Notes: a model not told the origin generated them from the letters alone. DNA of 64,000 nucleotides from Maritimibacter sp. (GCA_011389895.1 JAABTN010000002.1:1-64000); one strand, 5' to 3'. Shown: positions 1 through 9,081, numbered from the stretch's first letter. A program made the numbers and translations.

Positions 1-536
1 GTGGCCGCGTTTACCCCGCCGCCGCAGAAAAGCCCGCCATCTTCGGTGATCAGAAGGTCGGTCTGCCAGTCCACATCGGGGTAGCGGTCACGAAATCGGT
101 CGGCAACGCCCCAGTATGTCGTCGCGCGCCGCCCCTTCAAAAGCCCCGCTTCGGCAAGGAAGGCCACGCCGGAGCACACACCGGCAATCTGGCTGCCCTG
201 TCGGTGGCGGTCGACAAGCCACGGCAAAAGCGCGGCGTGGCGTGACATCCAGTCCGAGGGCACCGGCCCCGAGGCAGAGACCATGACAAGATCGGCGGGG
301 CCGATGTCGGAGATGGCGCAATCGGGCGCGATGCGCAGGCCAAAGGCGCTTTCGATGGGCGCGCCGTCGAGAGAGGCTGTCGTGACCCTGAACCGGGGGT
401 CGGGGTCGGTGCCCCTGAGTTCGTTGAACATGGTGCCAGCCGAAGAGAATATCTCGATCGGGCCAATGGCGGTTGAGGCGTGCCCTTCGTTGACGAGCAC
501 GATCACAACGTCCAGCTTTTCGTCCCTCTCGGTCAT
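1..536 (-). CDS. GlxA-family transcriptional regulator, N-terminal part (cut by window edge)
   Basis: The minus-strand frame opens with ATG at 536 and runs off the left edge after about 178 residues without a stop. The visible part is a DJ-1/PfpI (class I glutamine amidotransferase-like) domain with the nucleophile-elbow stretch AGVCSGVAFLAEAGLL and the downstream GGLFCGGGVNAA, both typical of GlxA/FtrA-type regulators. In that family this sensory domain is followed by an AraC helix-turn-helix domain, which would lie outside the window. The ligand cannot be told. No other gene is operonic with it here; the neighbour at 708 is divergent. A stand-alone DJ-1 protein is a less likely alternative. 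Confidence 0.8.
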   Translation of the reverse strand, partial: MTERDEKLDVVIVLVNEGHASTAIGPIEIFSSAGTMFNELRGTDPDPRFRVTTASLDGAPIESAFGLRIAPDCAISDIGPADLVMVSASGPVPSDWMSRHAALLPWLVDRHRQGSQIAGVCSGVAFLAEAGLLKGRRATTYWGVADRFRDRYPDVDWQTDLLITEDGGLFCGGGVNAA

Positions 537-707
537 GCTTTCCCGCTTTTCTGCCGCCCCGATGATGTCGGGACAGTCATGGGTTGTCCAACCCGGCGGC
601 GGGATCTGGCGCAATCGCCCCCGTGGTTCGGCAAGATCACCGTCGCCCAATCGTGGCGCAAATGGTCCAGTAATTCCACCAGTCACACGACAGATTGGAG
701 GAGCAAG

Positions 708-1004
708 ATGGAACTTTACATGATCCGCCGCCGGAGCATCTGGGGCAACGAAGAGGAGCTTGCGGCAACCAACGAGAAATCCGTTCAGGTTGGCCAAGAC
801 ATGGGCACGCGGTTGCGTTGGATCCGCAGCTACGCGGTCACCGAAGACGATGGGCGCATCGGGTCGGTCTGTTTTTACGAGGCTGACGGTCCCGAGGCGA
901 TCCAGGAACATGCAAGCCGGATCGGCGCTCCGAGCGAAGAAATCCGGGCGGTGCGCGGTGCCGCCGTGAAACAGCCCGATCCCCAGCCGGTGCAATACGG
1001 CTAA
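708..1004 (+). CDS. DUF4242 (SCO4226-like, nickel-binding fold) small protein
   Basis: A 98-residue protein starting at ATG 708, chosen because GGAGGAG lies just upstream and because the sequence before it does not look coding. MELYMIRRRSIWGNEEELAA is followed by the signatures RWIRSYAVTEDDGRIGSVCFYEA and DGPEAIQEHASRIGAPSEEI, which fit the DUF4242 family of small ferredoxin-fold proteins; one family member binds nickel. There is no signal peptide or membrane segment. It is transcribed away from the GlxA-like regulator at its left, so that regulator might control it, which is inference only. Function unknown. Confidence 0.75.
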   Translation: MELYMIRRRSIWGNEEELAATNEKSVQVGQDMGTRLRWIRSYAVTEDDGRIGSVCFYEADGPEAIQEHASRIGAPSEEIRAVRGAAVKQPDPQPVQYG

Positions 1005-1026
1005 GCGCCGCGCGGGGCGGGCGGGT

Positions 1027-1527
1027 TCACCCCTCGGCGTGGGGGGCGATCACCTGCCAAGGGTCGCTGAAGTGGTGTTCTTCAAGGTTCGCGCCGTCGC
1101 CGATCCGGTCGATCACCGCGAAAAGGCCCGGCGCGTGCAGCGGCGTGAGGACGCCGTGCCACGTGCCACGGTGCAGGTTGATCGCCTGACCCGGTTCGGT
1201 CAGGAAGGCACGCGGTGTGCCGGGTTTGCCGCGCACGTCCGGGGCGACGATGACCAGAAACGGGGTGAGCGACATCGGCACGAAGCATTGGCTGCCCGCC
1301 GGATGCCGTTCCATGAGATCGAGCGTGTAGGGAAGGCGGCGTGGCTCTGCCTCGAACAGGCTGACCCCGGCACGCCCGTCCGAGAAATCAAGCCGCGCCC
1401 GGTCGTGGTAACGCCCGCATTTGCCCTGGTTGATGATCCGGTCCGGCGCGCCGCCGGTGTCGAGCACGTCGCCGAAGGGGGCAAAGGTTTCGGGCAAGAG
1501 CGCCTGGGTTTCGATCCGGCGCGTCAC
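1027..1527 (-). CDS. allA: Ureidoglycolate lyase
   Basis: A 166-residue AllA-family protein that splits ureidoglycolate into glyoxylate and urea, the last step of allantoin catabolism. The family signatures LPETFAPFGDVLD near the N-terminus, HPAGSQCFVPM mid-protein and LHRGTWHGVLTPL late are all visible. I chose GTG 1527: it overlaps the stop of the upstream allantoinase fusion (GTGA) and has GAGG about 8 bases before it. A GTG five codons earlier (1542) is the alternative. Translational coupling to the upstream gene is likely. The context of uric acid genes supports the assignment. Confidence 0.88.
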   Translation of the reverse strand: MTRRIETQALLPETFAPFGDVLDTGGAPDRIINQGKCGRYHDRARLDFSDGRAGVSLFEAEPRRLPYTLDLMERHPAGSQCFVPMSLTPFLVIVAPDVRGKPGTPRAFLTEPGQAINLHRGTWHGVLTPLHAPGLFAVIDRIGDGANLEEHHFSDPWQVIAPHAEG

Positions 1528-2939
1528 GGCAAAACCTCGCACAGTCGCAGGTAGGCGATCCGCTCGACCTGTTTGCAGGCCTCGGTGAACTCGGTGTCGG
1601 TGTCGTTGTTCAACCGGCGCTGAAAGGCGTTCAGAATGCCCGCCTTGTCATGGTCGCGCACCGCGATGATGAAGGGAAAGCCGTGTTTCGCGACATAGGC
1701 GGTGTTGAGCGTGGTAAAGGCTTCGCGTTCCGCGTCGGTAAGCGCATCGAGCCCCGCGCTCGATTGTTCCGCCGTGCTTTCCGCTGTCAGCCGCTTGGCA
1801 GAGGCGAGCTTTCCGGCAAGGTCGGGGTGGGCGGTGAGCACCCCGATGCGCTCGGCGTGGCTGGCAGAGCGAAACATGCGCGCCAGTGCGTTGTGAAGCC
1901 CGACCGCGCTATCATGGGCCGGGCCAAGCTCCAGCGCATGGGCGCGCTCGGCGATCCATGCGGAATGCTCGAAGATGCCGCCATAGGTCTCGACAAAGGT
2001 CTCCCGGTCCATCAGGTGCGGCCGGGGCGTGTCGACCGGCGGATGGGTCCGGGCCCAGTGGTGCGCGATGTCGATGCGGCGCGGGCACCAGACGCCCTCA
2101 TGGCTTTTCACGTAGTCGATGAACCGCTTGAGCGCCATGATCCGGCCCGGACGCCCGATGATGCGGCAATGGAGCCCCACGCTCATCATCTTCGGCGCAC
2201 TGGCAAGCCCTTCGGCATAAAGCGCGTCGAAGCTGTCCTTGAGATAGGCATAGAAATGGTCGCCGGTGTTGAACCCTTGCGGCGTGGCAAAGCGCATGTC
2301 GTTGGCGTCCATCGTGTAGGGGATCACCAATTGGTCGCGGCCTGCGATGGGCAGCCAGTAGGGCAGGTCATCGTCGATGGTGTCCGAGACATAGGCCATC
2401 TGCCCGGTCTCGGCGGCAAGGCGCAGGGTGTTCATCGAACAGCGCCCGGTATACCAGCCTTCGGGCGGTGTGCCGACGACCTCGGTATGAAGGCGAATCG
2501 CCTCGGCCATCACGGCGCGCTCTTCGTCCTCGGCCATGTCCTTGTGCTCGACCCACTTCAGGCCGTGAGACGCGATCTCCCACCCGGCGTCCTGCATTGC
2601 GGCGACTTGTTCGGGCGACCGGGCAAGGGCGGAGGCCACGCCGTAGACCGTGGGTTTTATCCCGCTTTCCGTGAACAGCCGGTGTAGCCGCCAGAACCCG
2701 GCGCGCGCGCCGTATTCGTAATTCGATTCCATGTTCCAGTGCCGCTGGCCTTCCCACGGGGCGGCCCCGACGATTTCGGACAGGAAGGCTTCCGAGGCAG
2801 GGTCGCCATGGAGCAGGCAGTTTTCACCGCCTTCCTCGTAATTGACCACGAATTGAACCGCGATCCGCGCCCCGCCGGGCCATTTCGGGTCGGGGGGCCG
2901 GGCGCCGTAGCCGCTCATGTTACGGGGATATCTGGTCAC
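1524..2939 (-). CDS. puuE: Allantoinase (PuuE type) fused to OHCU decarboxylase (UraD)
   Basis: A 471-residue two-domain protein. Residues about 1-305 are a polysaccharide-deacetylase-fold allantoinase of the PuuE type (NYEEGGENC near residue 33, ASHGLKWVEH, VSDTIDDDLPYW). Residues about 312-471 are an OHCU decarboxylase, shown by HPDLAGKLA and KHGFPFIIAVR. The first domain opens allantoin to allantoate; the second converts 2-oxo-4-hydroxy-4-carboxy-5-ureidoimidazoline to S-allantoin. Both substrates belong to consecutive steps, so channelling is possible but inferred. It precedes allA with a 4-base overlap and diverges from uraH/puuD. Similar fusions are known in alphaproteobacteria. Confidence 0.9.
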   Translation of the reverse strand: MTRYPRNMSGYGARPPDPKWPGGARIAVQFVVNYEEGGENCLLHGDPASEAFLSEIVGAAPWEGQRHWNMESNYEYGARAGFWRLHRLFTESGIKPTVYGVASALARSPEQVAAMQDAGWEIASHGLKWVEHKDMAEDEERAVMAEAIRLHTEVVGTPPEGWYTGRCSMNTLRLAAETGQMAYVSDTIDDDLPYWLPIAGRDQLVIPYTMDANDMRFATPQGFNTGDHFYAYLKDSFDALYAEGLASAPKMMSVGLHCRIIGRPGRIMALKRFIDYVKSHEGVWCPRRIDIAHHWARTHPPVDTPRPHLMDRETFVETYGGIFEHSAWIAERAHALELGPAHDSAVGLHNALARMFRSASHAERIGVLTAHPDLAGKLASAKRLTAESTAEQSSAGLDALTDAEREAFTTLNTAYVAKHGFPFIIAVRDHDKAGILNAFQRRLNNDTDTEFTEACKQVERIAYLRLCEVLP

Positions 2940-3134
2940 GTGTCGCTCCCTGTTCGATCCATGTCGCGCTGAAAGGCCTGCCGGTCAGGCGATTTCGACG
3001 CCCAATGGATATGCTCTTGTGAATGAATTGGAAACGGTTTTCACTCCTGCCTTGCGGACCGGGCGACAACCGGTCCAGCTTGGCAAGCGGCGCAGACGGC
3101 GGCACATTGAGCGGCATAGGGGATGGAGCGAACC

Positions 3135-3503
3135 ATGAGCGGATATTTGACAACGCATGTGCTGGATACGGCGCGAGGCTCTCCGGCGGATGGGATCGAG
3201 ATCGTGCTCTACCGGATCACCGAGACCGGGCGCGACACCGTCGCGCGGGCCGTGACCAATGCGGACGGGCGCACCGATGCGCCGATCCTGCCGCGCGAGG
3301 CGTTCGTGACCGGGACCTATGAATTGGTGTTTCATGCCGGCGCTTTCCTGCGCGCAAGCGGTCTTATCGACGGTCTGGCGGGGGATGCCCCCCTGTTTCT
3401 CGACGAGATCCCAATTCGCTTCGGGATGGCCGATGCGGCGGCGCATTACCATGTGCCCCTGCTCCTGTCGCCCTACGGCTATTCCACCTATCGGGGGAGT
3501 TGA
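3135..3503 (+). CDS. uraH: 5-hydroxyisourate hydrolase (transthyretin-like)
   Basis: A 122-residue protein that hydrolyses 5-hydroxyisourate to OHCU, the step before Ura[14 protein letters not shown] at the N-terminus and the C-terminal tail YGYSTYRGS are the two hallmarks of the family; the final YRGS tetrapeptide forms part of the active site. ATG 3135 is preferred over an in-frame ATG at 3123 because GGATGGAG sits at the right distance upstream and [13 protein letters not shown] matches the usual short N-terminus. The next gene, puuD, starts two bases after its stop, so the two are one operon. Cytoplasmic, no signal peptide seen. Confidence 0.92.
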   Translation: MSGYLTTHVLDTARGSPADGIEIVLYRITETGRDTVARAVTNADGRTDAPILPREAFVTGTYELVFHAGAFLRASGLIDGLAGDAPLFLDEIPIRFGMADAAAHYHVPLLLSPYGYSTYRGS

Positions 3504-3505
3504 TC

Positions 3506-4732
3506 ATGCTGGCGACCATCTTCCTCGACTGGATCGAATTCGCGGTGCGTTGGGTTCACGTGATCACCGCCATCGCCTGGATCGGGTCGTCGTTCTATTT
3601 CATCGCGCTGGACCTTGGCCTGCGCCGATCTGCCGAGGGGCGCGAAGGCGTGTCGGGCGAGGCGTGGCAGGTGCATGGCGGCGGGTTTTATTTCATCCAG
3701 AAATACATGGTCAGCCCGGCGCGCATGCCAAGCGAGCTGACATGGTTCATCTGGGAGAGCTATTCCACATGGCTCTCGGGCGCCGCGCTTATGATCCTTG
3801 TCTATTACCTCGGGGCCGACATGTATCTTGTCGATCTCGCCAAGGCGGAGCTTTCGACATGGGCGGCGATCGCGATCTCTGCCGCGTCGCTCACCCTTGG
3901 CTGGCTGATCTATGACCGGCTGTGCAAATCCGGGCTGGCCGCGCGCCCCACGCTTCTCATGGTGCTGCTTTTCGGGCTGCTCCTGGCCATGGGGTATGGC
4001 TACAACCAGATCTTCACCGGGCGGGCGGTTCTGTTGCACCTCGGGGCCTTCACCGCGACGATCATGACGGCCAACGTGTTCTTCACCATCATCCCGAACC
4101 AGCGGATCGTGGTGGCGGACCTGAAGGCTGACCGCACGCCGGACCCGAAATACGGCAAGATCGCCAAGCTGCGCTCGACCCACAACAATTACCTCACGCT
4201 GCCGGTCATCTTCCTGATGCTGGCGAACCACTATCCGCTCGCTTTTGCCAGTTCCTATAACTGGCTGATCGCGGGCCTGATTTTCCTGATGGGCGTGTCG
4301 ATCCGCCATTTCTTCAACACCCACCATGCCCACAAGGGATACGTATGGTGGACCTGGCTGGTCACCGCGCTTTTGTTCCTCGGGGTGATCTGGCTGTCGA
4401 CGCTCGGCACGCAGGGCTTCAGTTATGAGGAGGCCGAGGCGCGGGTGTTGTCGCCGACGGAAGAGCGTTACGCGCAGGCCGCCGGGTTCGAGGAGGTCAC
4501 CGACATCGTGCTGGGGCGCTGTTCGATGTGCCACACCCGCGAGCCGGGCTGGCCGGGCATCGCCGTGCCGCCCAAGGGCGTCGTGCTGGAAACCCCGGCA
4601 GACGTGGCGTTCGAGGCCAAGCGCATCTATCTGCACGCGGGCCTGACCGATGCCATGCCCCCGGCCAACCTGTCTTTCATGGAGCCTTCCGAGCGGGCGG
4701 CGATCCGGGCGTGGATCGCGGCGGCGGGGTGA
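3506..4732 (+). CDS. puuD: Membrane-bound urate hydroxylase (cytochrome c-fused, PuuD type)
   Basis: A 408-residue protein of the DUF989/PuuD family, which oxidises urate to 5-hydroxyisourate and passes electrons to the respiratory chain instead of O2 directly. The first roughly 310 residues hold several membrane segments, including WVHVITAIAWIGSSFYFIAL at the start and LVTALLFLGVIWL at the end. The C-terminal 90 residues carry a heme c motif, CSMCH. ATG 3506 lies two bases after the uraH stop; a TTG two codons earlier is possible. With uraH and the puuE-uraD fusion it completes urate to allantoate. No xanthine dehydrogenase genes are in the window. Confidence 0.9.
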   Translation: MLATIFLDWIEFAVRWVHVITAIAWIGSSFYFIALDLGLRRSAEGREGVSGEAWQVHGGGFYFIQKYMVSPARMPSELTWFIWESYSTWLSGAALMILVYYLGADMYLVDLAKAELSTWAAIAISAASLTLGWLIYDRLCKSGLAARPTLLMVLLFGLLLAMGYGYNQIFTGRAVLLHLGAFTATIMTANVFFTIIPNQRIVVADLKADRTPDPKYGKIAKLRSTHNNYLTLPVIFLMLANHYPLAFASSYNWLIAGLIFLMGVSIRHFFNTHHAHKGYVWWTWLVTALLFLGVIWLSTLGTQGFSYEEAEARVLSPTEERYAQAAGFEEVTDIVLGRCSMCHTREPGWPGIAVPPKGVVLETPADVAFEAKRIYLHAGLTDAMPPANLSFMEPSERAAIRAWIAAAG

Positions 4733-4766
4733 TATCGGTTTCGCGGCGCTGGCGCGCCACGACCGA

Positions 4767-4805
4767 CCGGGGGACGCGGTCCCCCGGACCCCCCGAGGTA
4801 TTTTT
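4767..4805 (+). terminator. Hairpin followed by T-run after puuD
   Basis: A perfect 9-bp stem, CCGGGGGAC at 4767-4775 and GTCCCCCGG at 4779-4787 with a GCG loop, is followed by CCCCCCGAGG and a T-run at 4801-4805. It sits 35 bases after the puuD stop and before hisB. It can serve as a rho-independent terminator. I recall similar hairpins with the same CCCCCGAGGTATTTTTG tail as a recurrent intergenic element in Rhodobacteraceae; that is memory, not a search. Confidence 0.55.
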
Positions 4806-4912
4806 GAAACGATGAAGGGGATCTGCCGGTGTCGGTCGGGCACAGGTGCCTTTTGCTGGCTTTTCAGCCGCGCACCGGGTGCCTATAAGGCGGGGACAAT
4901 CAGGAGGATCGC

Positions 4913-5503
4913 ATGACGCGCAGAGCCAAGGTGAGCCGCCAGACGGCGGAGACGGAAATCACCGTCGAGATCGATCTCGACGGCACCGGGGTCTATGACA
5001 ACGACACGGGCGTGGGGTTCTTCGATCACATGCTTGACCAGTTATCGCGTCATTCGCTGATCGACATGACAATCCGTGCCAAGGGTGACTATCACATCGA
5101 CGATCACCACACGGTCGAGGACACCGGCATCGCGCTGGGCCAGGCGTTGACGCAGGCGCTGGGTGACAAGACCGGCATTTCGCGCTACGGCGAATGCCAC
5201 CTGCCGATGGACGATGCGCAGGTGCGGGCCGCGCTCGATCTGTCGGGTCGTCCTTACCTCGTGTGGAACATCGATCTGCCGGTGCAGAAGATCGGCACCT
5301 TCGATACCGAGCTGGTGCGCGAGTTCTTTACCGCCTTTGCCGGCAACGGCGGGATCACGCTGCATGTGGACCGGTTGCACGGCTTCAACGCGCATCACAT
5401 CGTGGAAGCGGCGTTCAAGGCGGTGGCGCGCGCGCTGCGCATCGCGCTTGAGACCGACCCGCGCAAGACCGATGCCATTCCTTCCACGAAAGGGGCGCTC
5501 TGA
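4913..5503 (+). CDS. hisB: Imidazoleglycerol-phosphate dehydratase
   Basis: A 196-residue monofunctional HisB, the usual length when no phosphatase domain is fused. It dehydrates imidazole glycerol phosphate to imidazole acetol phosphate in histidine synthesis. The metal-binding and catalytic stretches [13 protein letters not shown] and [18 protein letters not shown] are complete, as is the C-terminal [18 protein letters not shown] 4913 follows AGGAGG with ideal spacing. It opens the his block, with hisH three bases downstream. Confidence 0.96.
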   Translation: MTRRAKVSRQTAETEITVEIDLDGTGVYDNDTGVGFFDHMLDQLSRHSLIDMTIRAKGDYHIDDHHTVEDTGIALGQALTQALGDKTGISRYGECHLPMDDAQVRAALDLSGRPYLVWNIDLPVQKIGTFDTELVREFFTAFAGNGGITLHVDRLHGFNAHHIVEAAFKAVARALRIALETDPRKTDAIPSTKGAL

Positions 5504-5506
5504 GCA

Positions 5507-6142
5507 ATGGTGACCGCCCTGATCGATTACGAGTCAGGCAATCTGCACTCGGCGGAAAAGGCGTTTCAACGCATGGCGCGCGAGGTGGGGGCGGGCGAGG
5601 TCGTGGTGACCTCGGTCCCGGACGTCGTGGCCGGGGCCGACCGCATCGTTCTACCGGGCGACGGGGCGTTTCCCGCCTGCCGACAGGCGCTTTACGATCA
5701 TCGTGGTATCTTCGAGGCGATGGATGAGGCGGTGCATGCGCGCGGCGTGCCCTTCATGGGGATCTGCATCGGAATGCAGATGCTTGCCACGCGGGGGCTG
5801 GAATACGAAGAGGTGGCAGGCTTCGACTGGATCGGGGGCGATGTCGTCGCGATTGATCCGGGGCCGGGCAAAAAGGTGCCGCACATGGGGTGGAACGATC
5901 TGGTGATCGACCATGCGCACCCGGTTCTGAACGGGATCGAGACCGGCGATCACGCCTATTTCGTCCATTCGTACCACTTTCAGGTGGCCGATCCGGCGCA
6001 TCGGTTGGCCTATTGCGATTACGGCGAGGAAATCACGGCCATCGTGGGCCGTGACAATATTCTCGGCACCCAGTTCCACCCCGAGAAAAGCCAGGCAAAC
6101 GGGCTTCGGTTGATCGCGAATTTCCTGCGCTGGGCGCCGTAG
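5507..6142 (+). CDS. hisH: Imidazole glycerol phosphate synthase, glutaminase subunit
   Basis: A 211-residue class I glutamine amidotransferase that makes ammonia from glutamine and hands it to HisF. The oxyanion/nucleophile segment GICIGMQML holds the catalytic Cys, and TQFHPEKSQ holds the catalytic His and Glu. It starts three bases after the hisB stop, so co-transcription is near certain. Its partner hisF lies at 8012, separated by two minus-strand DUF2147 genes and hisA. Confidence 0.95.
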   Translation: MVTALIDYESGNLHSAEKAFQRMAREVGAGEVVVTSVPDVVAGADRIVLPGDGAFPACRQALYDHRGIFEAMDEAVHARGVPFMGICIGMQMLATRGLEYEEVAGFDWIGGDVVAIDPGPGKKVPHMGWNDLVIDHAHPVLNGIETGDHAYFVHSYHFQVADPAHRLAYCDYGEEITAIVGRDNILGTQFHPEKSQANGLRLIANFLRWAP

Positions 6143-6145
6143 CCC

Positions 6146-6535
6146 TTATTGCAGTTTCTTCCAGTTCTGGTTGGCGCAGATCAGCCCGCCCGCAACGCAG
6201 CCCTTGAGGGTGAGCGCGTCGCCCTCGATTTCCATCTTGCCGATATAGGTCTTTTCATTGGCCGGGCGGAACACTTCGCCCTCGTATTTGCCGGAGCCGG
6301 CGGGAACCATACCCTTCACGATCTGAAGGCCCTTGTTGGGCGATTCGTATTCGGTTCCGTCGGCCTTGAACGTCCGGGTGATCGTGCCGCAAAAGGCGCC
6401 GCCACATTCGCTCATCCTGACCAAGGCGAAGGCGCCGTCGTCCACCTCGGTCTGCCAGACCCCGAGCGCGGGATCCTGGGCAAAGGCGGCGGAGCCGGAA
6501 AGAGCAAGGGCGGCGGCGAGAATGATGCGTTTCAT
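6146..6535 (-). CDS. DUF2147 secreted protein, copy 1
   Basis: A 129-residue DUF2147 protein. MKRIILAAALALSGSAAFAQ is a clear Sec signal peptide, so it is periplasmic. The domain body shows LGVWQTEVDDG, the paired-Cys stretch SECGGAFCGTI and a late GCVAGGLICANQNWKK, which are family features and suggest disulfides. ATG 6535 was chosen because GGAGGA lies eight bases before it; the upstream in-frame extension has no coding look. Function of the family is unknown. It is a paralogue of the gene at 6657-7046 in the same orientation, and its stop ends only three bases from hisH, tail to tail. Confidence 0.85.
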   Translation of the reverse strand: MKRIILAAALALSGSAAFAQDPALGVWQTEVDDGAFALVRMSECGGAFCGTITRTFKADGTEYESPNKGLQIVKGMVPAGSGKYEGEVFRPANEKTYIGKMEIEGDALTLKGCVAGGLICANQNWKKLQ

Positions 6536-6656
6536 TGGGTGTCCTCCATCGGTTTCACCAACAGCTTGTGACGATGTGGCCGGACAATTCAACAAGAAGA
6601 TGATAGGGGCCTTTCGCGGGGCATACTGCGGGCCCGCGCGCCTCATGCGGTCAGGC

Positions 6657-7046
6657 TCAGCGCACCGGGCGCCATGTTTCGTTCCGGCAGAGCGGGCCGA
6701 TGCAGGCCCGGACCTTCAGCACGCCATCGGCGAGTTGCAGTTTCAGCGGGGCGGATTGCCCGGTGTCCGGGCGGCGGATACGACCGTTGTCGTAGGATCC
6801 GTTGCCCACCGGTTCCATGTTTATCACCAGCGTCTTGCCAAGCGAGCCGCCTTGGATTTCCCCGGTCTGGTCGAAGGTGCGCACGATAACCCCGCAGGTC
6901 TTTCCGCCGCAATTGCCGAACTGCACATGGGCGTATTCCCCGTTGTAGGTGGCGGTGCGCCATGTGCCATCAAGCTTGGTTTCCGCGAATGCGGGCGTGG
7001 TGATGAGCATGAGCAGGGCGAGAAATGCGAAATGTTTCATGTACAT
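6657..7046 (-). CDS. DUF2147 secreted protein, copy 2
   Basis: A 129-residue paralogue of the neighbouring DUF2147 protein. MKHFAFLALLMLITTPAFA is a Sec signal peptide. LDGTWRTATYNGEYAHVQF, the paired Cys of NCGGKTCGVIVRTF and the C-terminal VRACIGPLCRNETWRPV align with copy 1 by eye (CGG..CG..RTF in both). ATG 7046 or ATG 7040 could start; AGGA lies between, slightly favouring 7040. The pair interrupts the his block on the opposite strand and diverges from hisA. Role unknown. Confidence 0.82.
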   Translation of the reverse strand: MYMKHFAFLALLMLITTPAFAETKLDGTWRTATYNGEYAHVQFGNCGGKTCGVIVRTFDQTGEIQGGSLGKTLVINMEPVGNGSYDNGRIRRPDTGQSAPLKLQLADGVLKVRACIGPLCRNETWRPVR

Positions 7047-7191
7047 TCGATCCTGAATAAGCGGACTTTTCCCATATGTATTTGCCTGTCAGACATACAA
7101 ACGTGGCGAAGGCTTGGAAAGTTCCCGCCGTCTTGTCGCGATGCCGTTTGCGTGTTTAAAGCGCGCACATCCTTCGGTTTGGGAGCCTTCC

Positions 7192-7914
7192 ATGATCCTC
7201 TATCCTGCCATTGATCTTAAAGACGGCCAATGCGTGCGCCTGTTGCGCGGTGAGATGGAGGCGGCCACGGTGTTCAACGACAACCCGGCGGCCCAGGCGG
7301 CGGCGTTCGAGGCGGCGGGGTGTGAATGGATCCACTTGGTCGATCTGAACGGGGCCTTTGCGGGGGCGCCGGTGAACGGTGCGGCGGTCGAGGCGATCTT
7401 GGCCAGGATCGCGGTTCCCGCCCAGTTGGGCGGTGGCATTCGCGACATGAAGACCATCGAGACATGGATTGAGAAGGGGCTGTCACGGGTCATCCTCGGC
7501 ACCGTGGCGGTGGAAAACCCCGATCTCGTGCGCGACGCGGCGCGGGCCTTTCCCGGCAAGGTCGCGGTGGGCATCGACGCGCGCGGTGGCAAGGTCGCGA
7601 CCAAGGGCTGGGCAGAAGAGACCGATGTCGAGGTGACCGATCTCGCCCGCTCATTCGAGGACGCCGGCGTGGCCGCGATCATCTATACCGACATCAACCG
7701 GGACGGGGCGATGCAGGGGCCGAATGTGGCGGCCACGGCGGCCCTGGCCAACGCGGTCTCGATCCCGGTCATTGCGTCGGGCGGAGTGTCGTCGTTGGAC
7801 GATCTTCGAGCACTGAAGGCCTGTGGCGCGCCCTTGAACGGCGCGATTTCGGGACGGGCGCTTTATGATGGGGCGATTGACCTGGGCGCGGCGCTGGCGG
7901 TGCTGAAGGAATGA
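7192..7914 (+). CDS. hisA: ProFAR isomerase
   Basis: A 240-residue half-barrel-repeat TIM protein that isomerises ProFAR to PRFAR. The two catalytic Asp motifs are seen as [14 protein letters not shown] at the N-terminus and [14 protein letters not shown] in the second half, along with QLGGGIRD and VIASGGVSS phosphate-binding loops. ATG 7192 gives the family-typical [12 protein letters not shown] start; an in-frame GTG/ATG further upstream would add an unconserved extension. It is followed by hisF after about 100 bases. Confidence 0.95.
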   Translation: MILYPAIDLKDGQCVRLLRGEMEAATVFNDNPAAQAAAFEAAGCEWIHLVDLNGAFAGAPVNGAAVEAILARIAVPAQLGGGIRDMKTIETWIEKGLSRVILGTVAVENPDLVRDAARAFPGKVAVGIDARGGKVATKGWAEETDVEVTDLARSFEDAGVAAIIYTDINRDGAMQGPNVAATAALANAVSIPVIASGGVSSLDDLRALKACGAPLNGAISGRALYDGAIDLGAALAVLKE

Positions 7915-8011
7915 CACGGCGGGCGCGCGCCCCGACGGGCAGGTCATGGTAAGACGCGCCGGTATAGCAAAGCCCCTTTCCTAACCGCGAAATTCGCGCT
8001 ACCCGGTCGTC

Positions 8012-8773
8012 ATGCTCAAGACCCGTATCATCCCTTGCCTGGACGTCGCCGATGGGCGCGTGGTGAAAGGCGTGAATTTCGTTGGCTTGCGGGATGCGGG
8101 CGACCCGGTGGAAGCGGCGAAAGCCTATGATGCGGCGGGGGCGGACGAACTGTGTTTTCTCGACATCCACGCGACGCATGAAAACCGGGGCACGATGTTC
8201 GATCTGGTGCGCCGGGCGGCCGAACAATGTTTCATGCCGCTGACCGTGGGCGGCGGGGTGCGCAGCCACGATGACGTGCGCGCGCTCTTGCTCGCCGGGG
8301 CCGACAAGGTGAGCTTCAATTCCGCCGCGGTCGCCAACCCCGATGTGATTCGTGAGGCCGCCGAACGGTTCGGGTCGCAATGCATCGTCTGCGCCATCGA
8401 CGCCAAGACGGTCAGCCCGGGCAAATGGGAGATTTTCACCCACGGCGGGCGCAAACCCACCGGGGTCGACGCGGTGGATTTCGCGCGCCGGGTCGTGGCC
8501 AAGGGCGCGGGCGAGATCCTTTTGACCTCGATGGATCGGGACGGCACGCGGGCGGGCTTCAACCTGCCCCTGACCCGCGCGATTTCAGATGCGGTCGCGG
8601 TGCCAGTGATCGCCTCGGGCGGGGTCGGCACGCTTGACCATCTTGTCGATGGCGTGACGGAAGGCCGGGCCTCCGCCGTGCTTGCCGCGTCGATCTTTCA
8701 CTTCGGTGATTTCACCATCCGCGAGGCCAAGGCACATATGGCCGCCGCGGGCATCCCCATGAGGCTTGAATGA
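8012..8773 (+). CDS. hisF: Imidazole glycerol phosphate synthase, cyclase subunit
   Basis: A 253-residue TIM barrel that joins PRFAR with HisH-derived ammonia to give imidazole glycerol phosphate and AICAR. Catalytic Asp residues are in [19 protein letters not shown] and [12 protein letters not shown]; the phosphate loops TVGGGVRS and VIASGGVGT are intact. The stop overlaps the hisE start in an ATGA, so the two are translationally coupled. Confidence 0.96.
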   Translation: MLKTRIIPCLDVADGRVVKGVNFVGLRDAGDPVEAAKAYDAAGADELCFLDIHATHENRGTMFDLVRRAAEQCFMPLTVGGGVRSHDDVRALLLAGADKVSFNSAAVANPDVIREAAERFGSQCIVCAIDAKTVSPGKWEIFTHGGRKPTGVDAVDFARRVVAKGAGEILLTSMDRDGTRAGFNLPLTRAISDAVAVPVIASGGVGTLDHLVDGVTEGRASAVLAASIFHFGDFTIREAKAHMAAAGIPMRLE

Positions 8774-9078
8774 CCGCGCTTGACCGACTTGCCGAGACCA
8801 TCGAGAAACGCCGGGGCGTGAACCCGCGCGACAGCTGGACCGCAGCCCTCCTGTCCAAGGGGCCGGAGAAATGCGCCGAGAAATTCGGCGAGGAAGCGGT
8901 CGAGGCGATCATCGAGGCGGTCAAAGGCGACCGCGAGAAGCTTACCGCCGAGGTGGCGGATGTGCTCTACCACATGCTGGTGATGCTCGCGGCCTGCGAG
9001 GTGTCGTTTGACGATGTGCTGGCCGAGCTGGAGCGGCGCGAAGGCACCTCGGGATTGGCTGAAAAGGCGTCGAGGTAA
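8770..9078 (+). CDS. hisE: Phosphoribosyl-ATP pyrophosphohydrolase
   Basis: A 102-residue HisE that removes pyrophosphate from phosphoribosyl-ATP. The metal-binding helical motif [14 protein letters not shown] and [13 protein letters not shown] match the MazG-like family. It overlaps hisF by four bases. The HisI cyclohydrolase is not fused, as is common in alphaproteobacteria, and is not in the window. It ends the his block; the next gene is convergent. Confidence 0.94.
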   Translation: MTALDRLAETIEKRRGVNPRDSWTAALLSKGPEKCAEKFGEEAVEAIIEAVKGDREKLTAEVADVLYHMLVMLAACEVSFDDVLAELERREGTSGLAEKASR

Positions 9079-9081
9079 GCG

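Noticed and set aside
3027-3044. LacI-like AAAC/GTTT palindrome and GTGAA/TTCAC arms between puuE and uraH
   Set aside because: The centre is asymmetric and there is no LacI-type gene nearby. It could be an operator, but nothing beyond position supports it.
7044-7057. ATTC-N6-GAAT palindrome before the second DUF2147 gene
   Set aside because: The half-sites match but the spacing is six, not eight, and the gene has no sulfur link; it also overlaps the ribosome-site area.
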